The notes under the pieces were generated by a model. It was given only the letters and a program-made list of their open reading frames with translations, had not been told where the DNA came from and did no database searches. A stretch of DNA of 64,000 nt from Cyclobacteriaceae bacterium (GTDB lineage Bacteria > Bacteroidota > Bacteroidia > Cytophagales > Cyclobacteriaceae). The position numbers were made by a program, and so were the translations under genes. Of this stretch, positions 51,854-59,035 are shown one piece after another. The stretch is from positions 62,001-126,000 of the forward strand of contig JAEUUF010000016.1 of the NCBI GenBank assembly GCA_016787645.1, given 5' to 3'. Positions within the stretch are counted from its first letter, which is position 1. The number at the start of each line of letters is the position of its first letter.

Positions 51854-52576
51854 ATGAAAACCGTCATTCACAAAGCCGAAACCCGGGGTCACGCCAATCA
51901 CGGCTGGCTTGATTCGTATCACACCTTCAGCTTCGCGGGATATTATGAGCCCTACCGCGTCCACTTTGGGCTCCTGCGGGTGCTCAACGACGATGTCGTG
52001 AAAGGCGGGATGGGCTTTGGCCAGCACCCGCACGACAATATGGAGATTGTCTCGATCCCGTTGCGGGGCGCTCTAGAGCATCGCGACAACACCGGAGGAC
52101 ACGCCATAATCAAATCCGGGGAAGTGCAGATCATGAGCGCGGGTTCGGGGATTGCCCACAGTGAAAAAAACGCATCCGCTTCGGAGGAAGTGAACTTCCT
52201 TCAGATCTGGGTATTTCCCAAGGAAAGAAATATTCAGCCACGGTATGAGCAGCGTGTATTCGCCAAGGCAGACCGCGTCAATAAACTTCAAACCGTAGTG
52301 TCACCAGGCAAAGAAAACGGTGCGCTCTGGATCAACCAGGACGCATGGTTCAGCCTGGCAGATATCTCTCAAGGAACAAGCCTTGAGTATACGTTGCGGA
52401 AGAAGGGGAGCGGTGTCTACGTGTTTGTGATCGAAGGCACCGTCACCATAGGCACCCAGGCCCTCAACAAAAGAGATGGCCTTGGGATTTATGACACAGA
52501 AGGTTTTGTCATGGAAGCCAACCAGGATACTGAAGTGTTATTGATGGAAGTACCCATGAACGGAATTGAACGATGA
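51854..52576 (+). CDS. Pirin family protein 1
   Basis: A 240-residue bicupin. Metal-site motifs in the N-terminal cupin: GFGQHPHDNMEIVSIPLRG (two His), ALEHRDNTGG and the AHSEKN region. Bacterial pirins such as YhhW have quercetinase-like or redox-sensing roles. First gene of a six-gene operon under a MarR-type operator; coupled by ATGA overlap to a second pirin. Confidence 0.93.
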   Translation: MKTVIHKAETRGHANHGWLDSYHTFSFAGYYEPYRVHFGLLRVLNDDVVKGGMGFGQHPHDNMEIVSIPLRGALEHRDNTGGHAIIKSGEVQIMSAGSGIAHSEKNASASEEVNFLQIWVFPKERNIQPRYEQRVFAKADRVNKLQTVVSPGKENGALWINQDAWFSLADISQGTSLEYTLRKKGSGVYVFVIEGTVTIGTQALNKRDGLGIYDTEGFVMEANQDTEVLLMEVPMNGIER

Positions 52577-53442
52577 AAAACAGAACGATATCCCGGCTGC
52601 TCTATGCACACCAGGTGGACATGGGCGGCCTTCCCGTTCGCCAACCTTTGCCTACTCAGCAAGTTGGTCAGGTCGATCCCTTCCTGCTGTTGCACCACGC
52701 GGACATTAAGGTGCCATCCACGATAGAGCCAGATCATGCCGGAGTCGGGCCGCACCCGCACCGTGGGTTTTCGCCGGTCACATTTATTTTCAAAGGAGGC
52801 GTGCACCATCGGGACAGCCGGGGCAATGACAGCACGATCTATGCCGGCGGCGCTCAATGGATGAATGCCGGTCGCGGTATTATTCACAGCGAACGGCCTA
52901 CCCACGATATTCATGAAATCGGCGGACGGCAAGAAATCATCCAGTTGTGGATCAACACGCCCGCCGAACGGAAAATGGATCAACCATCGTATTTCCCGCT
53001 GGAGGCCGATAAGGTGCCCGTCGTGAAATCAGCAGATAGACAGGTGGAGGCGAGAATATTTTCGGGACAATTGTTAGGTGTGCAAGGCCCGATCCCGTCG
53101 CCTGCCGATGTGAATGCGGCCACCCTCGCGTTTGCCAAGGGTGGCAAAATCTCGGTACCTGTTCCAGCACATCATAATGCCCTGGTGTATCTGCTCGACG
53201 GAAAACTTACCGTGGAGGGATTTGGCATGGTAGAAGCTTTGCACCTGGTCCATTTCAACAATGATGGTGATGGATTGACCCTGGAAGCTTTAGAAGATAC
53301 GCGTGCCCTGGTGCTAAGCGGCGCTCCACTTCATGAAGAAGTCGTATCGTACGGTCCTTTTGTGATGAATACCCAGACGCAGATCCTCGAAGCCATGCGC
53401 GATTACCGGGTCGGCAAAATGGGTGTACTGATTGAAGAGTAA
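52573..53442 (+). CDS. Pirin family protein 2
   Basis: A 289-residue bicupin, longer than its neighbour and with the fuller pirin signature: HPHRGFSPVTFIFKGGVHHRDS, IIHSERP and a complete Pirin_C domain (IPVPAHHNALVYLLDGK-like region and FGPFVMN near the end, read here as YGPFVMNT). The HPH and HxxxxHS metal ligands are present. It is only distantly similar to pirin 1, so the two are not a recent duplication. Confidence 0.93.
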   Translation: MKNRTISRLLYAHQVDMGGLPVRQPLPTQQVGQVDPFLLLHHADIKVPSTIEPDHAGVGPHPHRGFSPVTFIFKGGVHHRDSRGNDSTIYAGGAQWMNAGRGIIHSERPTHDIHEIGGRQEIIQLWINTPAERKMDQPSYFPLEADKVPVVKSADRQVEARIFSGQLLGVQGPIPSPADVNAATLAFAKGGKISVPVPAHHNALVYLLDGKLTVEGFGMVEALHLVHFNNDGDGLTLEALEDTRALVLSGAPLHEEVVSYGPFVMNTQTQILEAMRDYRVGKMGVLIEE

Positions 53443-53459
53443 ACTATAACCTATTGATC

Positions 53460-53858
53460 ATGGAAAACAATTCTGTTCGATTTACCCCCGTACTCAAAGC
53501 GGGAATTATTGCTGGCTTTTTTGGCGTTGGACTCAACAACCTGTGGAGCCTGTTGGCGGCGGCTTTCGGAGCAACCATTCCCCCGGCCTTTGCCATTGCG
53601 GTAACCTTGTCCTCCTTGTTACCGGTGATCGTGGCCTCATTGATCTATTTTGTTCTGGCCCGGTTTACCGCCAAGGGCACGCTTATCTTTACCGTATTGG
53701 GAACAGGCTTTTTGCTTTTCAGTTTCGTTCCCATCTTTTCTACAACGCAGCTACCGGATGGTACCGCCGTTGACGACACATTTCCATTGCTGGTGGCACC
53801 GATGCACGTTATTTCAGGCGCCCTGGCCCTGTATGGCATTCCGAAGTGGTCAAGGTGA
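53460..53858 (+). CDS. Small four-helix membrane protein (DUF6069-like)
   Basis: A 132-residue integral membrane protein with about four helices (FTPVLKAGIIAGFFGVGLNN; FAIAVTLSSLLPVIVASLIYF; LIFTVLGTGFLLFSFVPIF; PMHVISGALALYGI). It resembles DUF6069 proteins, of unknown function. ATG 53460 is preferred over a TTG two codons upstream. Its place inside the redox operon suggests a role in the same stress response. Confidence 0.7.
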   Translation: MENNSVRFTPVLKAGIIAGFFGVGLNNLWSLLAAAFGATIPPAFAIAVTLSSLLPVIVASLIYFVLARFTAKGTLIFTVLGTGFLLFSFVPIFSTTQLPDGTAVDDTFPLLVAPMHVISGALALYGIPKWSR

Positions 53859-53913
53859 ACCGTTTGGTCGAAGCGGTGTTATTACTCTAGAACGCTGAAA
53901 AACATTTTTAACT

Positions 53914-54495
53914 ATGATCGCCGAAATGCCTGATACCATTGAAATGCCTATCCTGGAGCCGATTGCTTCGCGCCGAAGCCGGAGGGCGTTTGCCCCGGAA
54001 ACGGTGTCACAGGATCAAATTGATACCTTGTTTGAAGCGGCGCGGTGGGCCCCGTCAAGCGTGAATGAGCAACCGTGGCGATATGTCTATGCCACCAAAG
54101 GACAACTTTTGTGGGAGACGATCTTTGAAGCGCTGAATGACGGCAACAAAGTATGGGCAAAGGAAGCCCAACTGTTCATCGTAAGCATGGCCAAAAAAGC
54201 ATTCAGCAGAAATGGGAGGCCAAATCCTACTGCCCTTTACGACCTGGGAGGTGCAAACGCTTTCCTCTCACTCCAGGCTGCCAGCATGGGGCTCAATGTT
54301 CACCAAATGGGCGGTTATGATCGCGATACACTTCGAATGAGCCTGAATATCCCGGAAGAACTGGAGCTCGGCGTAGTCATGGCTATTGGCTTCCCGGGTG
54401 ACGCGGCGCTTTTGCCCGAACCCTTGCGTACCCGTGAACTTTCGCCCCGGGTGAGGATGACCCGGTCGGAATTTGTTATGAACCAACCCTTCTGA
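53914..54495 (+). CDS. Nitroreductase family protein
   Basis: A 193-residue FMN-dependent nitroreductase: SRRSRRAFAPETVSQDQI, AARWAPSSVNEQPWRYV, and LGGANAFLSLQAASMGL with the MGGYDRD region. It reduces nitroaromatics, quinones or other electrophiles with NAD(P)H. A partner for the electrophile/oxidant defence suggested by the pirins and OsmC. Confidence 0.92.
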   Translation: MIAEMPDTIEMPILEPIASRRSRRAFAPETVSQDQIDTLFEAARWAPSSVNEQPWRYVYATKGQLLWETIFEALNDGNKVWAKEAQLFIVSMAKKAFSRNGRPNPTALYDLGGANAFLSLQAASMGLNVHQMGGYDRDTLRMSLNIPEELELGVVMAIGFPGDAALLPEPLRTRELSPRVRMTRSEFVMNQPF

Positions 54496-54496
54496 A

Positions 54497-54907
54497 ATGG
54501 AATCCAAGGAAGTTCAAACCGCGATCGCTGTTATCGGCAAAGATCATTACCGGACTACACTTCAATCGCGGACGCACACGCTGGTTGGAGATGAGCCACT
54601 TGAGATTGGAGGCAAGGACCTGGGTCCGCGCCCCGGTGATTTTGTTCGCATGGCGTTGGCGTCATGTACTGCGATTACCCTTCGGATGTATGCTGACCGA
54701 AAGCAATGGCCGGTCGACCAGATTGAAGTACGGGTATCGAACGGGCCCTTCCAAGAGAAGACAACCTATACCAGTGACATAGAAATTACGGGAAACCTCA
54801 GCGTAGAGCAGAAGGAACGGATGCTCCAGATTGCTAAATTGTGCCCGGTACATAAGACACTGACCAATCCGGTTGAGATTATCACTCACCTCTCACTGAT
54901 CCAATGA
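54497..54907 (+). CDS. OsmC family peroxiredoxin-like protein
   Basis: A 136-residue OsmC/Ohr fold protein. Two active-site cysteines are in place: MALASCTAITLRMY and AKLCPVHKTL. The family reduces organic hydroperoxides; this short branch (YhfA-like) is less studied. One base after the nitroreductase stop and overlapping the next gene by four. Confidence 0.9.
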   Translation: MESKEVQTAIAVIGKDHYRTTLQSRTHTLVGDEPLEIGGKDLGPRPGDFVRMALASCTAITLRMYADRKQWPVDQIEVRVSNGPFQEKTTYTSDIEITGNLSVEQKERMLQIAKLCPVHKTLTNPVEIITHLSLIQ

Positions 54908-55332
54908 AAGACATTGTCAAGAAATACTCCAACGGTGAAGTAACCATTGTCTGGAAACCTTCGCTTTGCATTCATTCCAGGAATTGCTTCACCGGTTTAG
55001 GTGAGGTCTTCCATCCCCAGGAACTGCCCTGGATCACCCCTCAGCGATCGACCACAGATAAGATTATCGACCAAATCAAGAAGTGCCCTTCCGGGGCGCT
55101 CAGCTATGTAATGAACAATGAGGTTCCTTCTGCCGAGGAGCCCACCGGACAAAGCACATTGGTAGAGCCTTCACCCAATGGGCCGCTGATGGTGCATGGC
55201 ACGCTTGCTATTAAGAAGCCGGACGGCACAATTACCCGCAAGGAGAAGGTTACCGCATTTTGCCGCTGCGGGGGCTCGGCCAACAAGCCCTTTTGCGACG
55301 GCACCCATCGGAAGATCGGTTTCCAGGACTAG
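54904..55332 (+). CDS. Fusion of 4Fe-4S mono-cluster (YjdI-type) and CDGSH iron-sulfur domains
   Basis: A 142-residue protein. N-terminal Fer4_19 domain with Cys22, Cys28 and Cys61 (LCIHSRNC, KKCPSGAL), and C-terminal CDGSH domain with Cys120, Cys122, Cys131 and His135 (FCRCGGSANKPFCDGTH), the usual 3Cys-1His site for a redox-active [2Fe-2S] cluster. In other bacteria these domains are often separate proteins. Last gene of the pirin operon. It may act as a redox sensor or electron donor to the nitroreductase (inference). Confidence 0.92.
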   Translation: MKDIVKKYSNGEVTIVWKPSLCIHSRNCFTGLGEVFHPQELPWITPQRSTTDKIIDQIKKCPSGALSYVMNNEVPSAEEPTGQSTLVEPSPNGPLMVHGTLAIKKPDGTITRKEKVTAFCRCGGSANKPFCDGTHRKIGFQD

Positions 55333-55344
55333 TCGAATCATTTT

Positions 55345-55376
55345 TTTGCACCCTGCGCGCTACATTTTTACATTTG
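55345..55376 (+). promoter_or_regulatory. tRNA-Val(GAC) promoter (TTTG-N20-TACATTTG)
   Basis: TTTG (55345-55348), 20 bp, TACATTTG (55369-55376), 38 bases before the tRNA. The -7 box is identical to that of the other tRNA-Val gene at 32690-32697. Confidence 0.8.
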
Positions 55377-55414
55377 CCACCCCGGTGGCGTTCGGGTGGA
55401 GTTTGAGACATTAG

Positions 55415-55489
55415 GGGTATTTAGCTCAGCTGGTTTAGAGCACTACCTTGACAGGGTAGGGGTCACAGGTTCGAATCCTGTAATACCCA
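55415..55489 (+). tRNA. tRNA-Val (anticodon GAC)
   Basis: A 75-nt cloverleaf: acceptor GGGTATT/AATACCC, D arm GCTCAGCTGGTTTAGAGC, anticodon stem CTACC/GGTAG with loop TTGACAG (anticodon GAC at 55450-55452), T arm CACAGGTTCGAATCCTGT, discriminator A. No encoded CCA. It reads GUC and GUU, complementing the UAC isoacceptor at 32602-32676. Confidence 0.96.
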
Positions 55490-55572
55490 CAAGTCCATGA
55501 CGTTTGGTGGGCGGCAAGCACCCCTTCACTGTAGTGCCTCAGAAATTGAGCTGAGGCCGTTGCTTCCTGGAT

Positions 55573-56514
55573 CTAGTTTTCCACTGCCATCACTCGCGTG
55601 TCTTGAACCTTCTTCACGGAATCAGGCAAATGCTTCTCGATTTCCTGCTTCAACACTTCCAGTAGCCGGACCCGGTGAAAATTCACGGCTGTGACCAGGC
55701 TGATTTCCCGGACGGGCTTGGGCGGGGCAAATTCGCGAATCTTCTCTTTCTGTTTCCTGGTAAGATCAAGGGTAGCCAGGTGAGGGAGAATCGTGATGCC
55801 CTGGTGATGATCTACCAGGTTTTTCAATGTCTCCAGGCTCCCGGTTTCATAATGAAGGCGGTCGCTCTCAAAATCCTTCTTCTTGAGCTCACAAAGATCC
55901 AGGACCTGGTTCCTCAGGCAATGCCCCTCTTCCAGCAGCCAAAGTTTACTCAAGTCAATGTCTTTGGGTAGCACATAACGTTTCCTGGATGCCCGTTCAT
56001 TCTCCGCCACATAGGCATGGAACTCTTCCTGGTAAATGGGATGTTCGACGAGCTTGGGATCATTCAATGGCGTGGCCAGCAAGGCGATATCCAGTTCATC
56101 CGTCTTCAGACCATGGATGATTTCGTCAGTGACCAATTCGCGAATGCTGATCTTCAAATGGGGATATTTTTCCGCAAAGGACTTGAGAAACAAAGGGAGC
56201 AGATAGGGTGCTACCGTGGGGATCACCGCCAGCCTGACCTCCCCGGATACCTCCTCCTTGAGCTGCCGGGCAAAATCCTTCAGGCGATTGACATCGGCGA
56301 GGATCTGCTTTGCCCGGTTGATTACTTCTTCCCCCTCCCGGGTGGGCGCGATTGGCTGACGCGAGCGATCAAAGATCCGGATGCCCAATTCGGTTTCGAG
56401 CTTCTGCACCATCATGCTCAGCGTGGGCTGTGTGACAAAACATTTTTCCGCGGCGCGCGCAAATTGCCGCTGGTGGTCCAGCGCAATGATGTACTCCAGT
56501 TGCTGCAGGTTCAT
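55573..56514 (-). CDS. oxyR: Peroxide-sensing LysR regulator OxyR
   Basis: A 313-residue LysR regulator. The N-terminal winged helix is MNLQQLEYIIALDHQRQFARAA with FVTQPTLSMMVQKLE as recognition region. The effector domain has the OxyR disulfide loop LLEEGHCLRNQVLDLC, placing Cys199 and Cys208 at exactly the E. coli positions, so H2O2 sensing by a reversible disulfide is expected. The palindrome over its promoter suggests autoregulation. Downstream, 80 bases of non-coding DNA separate it from tRNA-Val. Confidence 0.94.
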   Translation of the reverse strand: MNLQQLEYIIALDHQRQFARAAEKCFVTQPTLSMMVQKLETELGIRIFDRSRQPIAPTREGEEVINRAKQILADVNRLKDFARQLKEEVSGEVRLAVIPTVAPYLLPLFLKSFAEKYPHLKISIRELVTDEIIHGLKTDELDIALLATPLNDPKLVEHPIYQEEFHAYVAENERASRKRYVLPKDIDLSKLWLLEEGHCLRNQVLDLCELKKKDFESDRLHYETGSLETLKNLVDHHQGITILPHLATLDLTRKQKEKIREFAPPKPVREISLVTAVNFHRVRLLEVLKQEIEKHLPDSVKKVQDTRVMAVEN

Positions 56515-56521
56515 GGTATCA

Positions 56522-56547
56522 ATAGTATCTATGCAAAGATAGACTAT
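56522..56547 (-). promoter_or_regulatory. oxyR promoter with ATAG/CTAT palindrome
   Basis: ATAG (56522), CTAT (56529-56532), ATAG (56539-56542), CTAT (56544-56547) form a symmetric element resembling the OxyR consensus half-sites. It covers the -7 box TATCTTTG (complement of 56534-56541), 19 bases before the ATG, placing bound OxyR over its own promoter. Confidence 0.6.
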
Positions 56548-56564
56548 ATCAGTTTGATTTATTA

Positions 56565-56691
56565 GTCAGGCAGGACGACCTTAGTTGCCCGGAACAGCGA
56601 GCGCAAGGAAGAAAAATTGCAGCGTTTGGCTGCTGTTTAGTGTGGTGTAAGGGATTAGTGAAGGAAGGGGACGCAAGTCCCCTTTCATTTT
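56565..56691 (+). ncRNA. Candidate small RNA divergent from oxyR
   Basis: No reading frame occupies this plus-strand region, yet it ends in a textbook terminator. A hairpin GCAGC (56619-56623), loop GTTTG, GCTGC (56629-56633) precedes the terminator stem. The 5' end is arbitrary; no convincing TAnnTTTG box is seen (only TTTG at 56553-56556). Position next to the OxyR palindrome recalls oxyS in E. coli, but this is speculative; an antisense transcript end or a non-functional hairpin are alternatives. Confidence 0.25.
56665..56691 (+). terminator. Intrinsic terminator, plus-strand orientation
   Basis: AAGGGGAC (56665-56672), GCAA tetraloop, GTCCCCTT (56677-56684), then TCATTTTTTT. The T tract is only on the plus strand, yet both neighbouring genes are on the minus strand. 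It starts one base after the response regulator stop region (56693), so the hairpin alone may also stop that minus-strand transcript. Confidence 0.75.
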
Positions 56692-56692
56692 T

Positions 56693-57379
56693 TTATCCGG
56701 TCACAAACCGGTACCCGACGCCCTTGATGGTAACAATTTCAACAGCAGGATCTTCCCGTAAATAATCCCTGAGCTTCGTGATGTAGACATCCAGGTTTCG
56801 GGAATTGAAAAAAGAATCATCTCCCCACACCCGCATCAGGATATCTTTTCGTTGCACAATGACATTCATATTCTCGGCAAGCACGGCCAGCAGCATGGCT
56901 TCGCGATGGGAAAGCTTTCGCACTGTGTCTCCCCGCTTCAACTCGTACCGATTTGGGTGAAATTCAAATTGACCAATGGTGATGTGCGATGCGCCAGCGA
57001 CATCCGTCTTTTTGGAAAGCCGGAGGAGGTTGTTCACACGAACAATCAGCTCTTCCATGCTGAAGGGTTTGCGGAGGTAGTCGTTGCCCCCGGTCTCAAA
57101 GCCCTTCACAACATCCTCTGTCTGTGTTTTGGCGGTCACAAAAATGATGGGGACTTCCGGGTCGATGGATCGGATTTCCCGGGCAATGGTGTACCCGTCC
57201 TTGTTAGGGAGCATGATGTCCAGCACACAGATCTGGGGACGGCTCTGTCGAAATACAGCTATGGCATCGTTGCCATCGTTTACCATATGAACGGCATAGT
57301 CCCGGCTTTCCAGGCTCTCCTTTACAATGCGCCCCAGGAAGGGCTCGTCTTCAACGTAAAGAATCGTTATGCTCGCCAT
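56693..57379 (-). CDS. OmpR/PhoB-type response regulator (two-component system 2)
   Basis: A 228-residue regulator, same length as the one at 9608. Receiver domain with ED at 10-11, phospho-acceptor Asp54 (CVLDIMLP), FVTAKT and LRKPFS; C-terminal trans_reg_C domain with KLSHREAMLLAVL, NSRNLDVYITKLRDYL and IKGVGYRFV. It lies one base after the kinase stop. Likely target is the TTAA array upstream of the GLPGLI gene (inference). Confidence 0.93.
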   Translation of the reverse strand: MASITILYVEDEPFLGRIVKESLESRDYAVHMVNDGNDAIAVFRQSRPQICVLDIMLPNKDGYTIAREIRSIDPEVPIIFVTAKTQTEDVVKGFETGGNDYLRKPFSMEELIVRVNNLLRLSKKTDVAGASHITIGQFEFHPNRYELKRGDTVRKLSHREAMLLAVLAENMNVIVQRKDILMRVWGDDSFFNSRNLDVYITKLRDYLREDPAVEIVTIKGVGYRFVTG

Positions 57380-57380
57380 G

Positions 57381-58874
57381 TCAGGACGGTTGCTTGGGTA
57401 GGATAATCGTGAAGGTGCTTCCCTGCCCCGGAACGCTCATCACCGAAATGGTTCCGCCGTGTTTTCTTACTACCTGGTCCACATAACTTAACCCGAGTCC
57501 GTATCCCTTAATGTTGTGGACATCACCTGAAGGCATGCGGAAGAACCGCTCGAAAATCTTATCCTGGTATTCGGCCGGGATGCCCATGCCTTTGTCCGAT
57601 ACCGAAAGCTCCACCCTTGAAACCAGGTCCTTGATCGTCACTGCAATTTCAGGTTTCGAAGGGCTGTACTTCAGGGCGTTGTCAAGCAGGTTGTGTACCA
57701 CATTGGTCAGGTGCAATGCACTTCCATGGACCGTGAAGTCGGACCCTTCCTTTTGTAGCGTGACCGTGGCGTTGGCTTTTTCCCAGACTAATTTCTGCGA
57801 ACCCATTACCGCCGCAATCGCTTCCTCCAGGTCTACCGGCGCAAGATCAAATGACACCCCGTTCTCATCGAAAAGAGAAGTGGTTAATACTTTTTCAGTG
57901 AGCATCGAAAGCCGGGTCAATTCCAACTGCGCTATATCGAGGTATTCGGCGGTTAGTTTCGGATTATCAATGCCACGAAAATTCTTCAAAGCCTCGAGGG
58001 CGACGCTCACCGTCGCGATGGGCGTCTTCAGTTCATGCGTAATGTTACTGATGAAGTCGCTCTTGAGGGCCATCAACCGCTGTTGTGACCGGATGCTGCG
58101 GTACATGACGGCAAAGGAAAGAAAAGTGATCACGGTCAGAAAACATCCAAATAGAATCTGGGGTGCAATTTCTTTCAGCAGAAGAGGCCTCACCCGGGTC
58201 ATCACGGCAGAGTACCGCGACACCGGATCGACGCGCACCCACTCTGTTCTGAGTTCATTGCCCAGAAGGGGCCGATGATCATCCTGTCCTGACCGGTCAC
58301 CAATCCAGATTCGGTTGATCGAACTACCTCCGTGATTCATGCGCGGAAATGGAGGCAAGCTGGTCACCCGCCGAATTTCAAAAGGCAAATCTTTACCATT
58401 TCTCCGCAGGGCTCTCGCAAAAGTTGATTTGACGCTGTCGAGGTTCAGTGAGTCATTTCCGATACGTATAGTGAACCGGGAATTCTCCTTGAATTTCCCT
58501 TCACTGTATTGGGAAGCGATTGAGCGCAACAACAAACGGGTTGAATCTGGCGGCGCGTCGGATGAAACAAATACTTGTACCTGACCTTCCCTGCGCGGTG
58601 GAATGGAGTGACCCTTGGTACGGAGGGTGAAGGTGTCCAACTGTTGTGAAACAAGTATCCGTGAACTGTCCGGAGGGATGGCCTGGATGTTCTTCAAAAG
58701 GGCAGAATCACGGACGGCGAGTACAGCCTCGCGCAACAACCGGCTGGACTGCCCGCGGAAGTTATCATAGGCCTTTTCATAAGAGTTGCGAAGCCAGAAT
58801 GCCTGCAAAGCCACCAGCAAGATCAAGCTGGTGCTCATCAGGGCGAGGGTAATGTAATTCCTGGGTGCCTTCAC
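57381..58874 (-). CDS. Sensor histidine kinase (two-component system 2)
   Basis: A 497-residue inner-membrane kinase: TM1 at about 7-27, a periplasmic domain of about 210 residues rich in Arg/Ser, TM2 at about 237-258, HisKA domain with His280 (SNITHELKTPIATVSVALEAL) and HATPase with NLLDNALKYS, DKGMGIP and KGYGLGLSYV. Paralogue of the kinase at 8343, sharing the VHN(I/V)KG(F/Y)GLGLSYV block and the promoter 14-mer. The start is GTG 58874, 19 bases from its -7 box. Confidence 0.93.
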   Translation of the reverse strand: MKAPRNYITLALMSTSLILLVALQAFWLRNSYEKAYDNFRGQSSRLLREAVLAVRDSALLKNIQAIPPDSSRILVSQQLDTFTLRTKGHSIPPRREGQVQVFVSSDAPPDSTRLLLRSIASQYSEGKFKENSRFTIRIGNDSLNLDSVKSTFARALRRNGKDLPFEIRRVTSLPPFPRMNHGGSSINRIWIGDRSGQDDHRPLLGNELRTEWVRVDPVSRYSAVMTRVRPLLLKEIAPQILFGCFLTVITFLSFAVMYRSIRSQQRLMALKSDFISNITHELKTPIATVSVALEALKNFRGIDNPKLTAEYLDIAQLELTRLSMLTEKVLTTSLFDENGVSFDLAPVDLEEAIAAVMGSQKLVWEKANATVTLQKEGSDFTVHGSALHLTNVVHNLLDNALKYSPSKPEIAVTIKDLVSRVELSVSDKGMGIPAEYQDKIFERFFRMPSGDVHNIKGYGLGLSYVDQVVRKHGGTISVMSVPGQGSTFTIILPKQPS

Positions 58875-58893
58875 AATTTCCTTTCTGTCCTGG

Positions 58894-58901
58894 CAAAAGT
58901 A
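58894..58901 (-). promoter_or_regulatory. -7 box TACTTTTG of two-component system 2
   Basis: Exact consensus on the minus strand. The context TTACTTTTGCCAGG (58889-58902 complement) is identical over 14 bases to the promoter of two-component system 1 at 8330-8343. Confidence 0.6.
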
Positions 58902-58930
58902 ACGGCTTTGCTCTCTCCGGTGTTCACGGC

Positions 58931-58996
58931 TTAACCTTAATTAACCTTAGTTACAGAACTATTAACCGGCCCCGGTGCTCCTTAGCCGTAGATTTA
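58931..58996 (+). promoter_or_regulatory. Tandem TTAAC boxes and -7 box upstream of GLPGLI/receptor operon
   Basis: TTAACC at 58931, TTAACC at 58941, TTACAG at 58951 and TTAACC at 58962 have 10-, 10- and 11-bp spacing; TAGATTTA (58989-58996) is one base off the -7 consensus. The array lies between the divergent kinase gene and the exported-protein operon and resembles the TTAA array at 8268-8306. Confidence 0.55.
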
Positions 58997-59035
58997 CACC
59001 AGAACATGCAACAAACCATGCTAACCTCGAAAATC

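Noticed and set aside
55333-55348. T7 run after the pirin operon as a terminator
   Set aside because: No hairpin precedes it; the run instead supplies the -33 TTTG of the tRNA-Val promoter.
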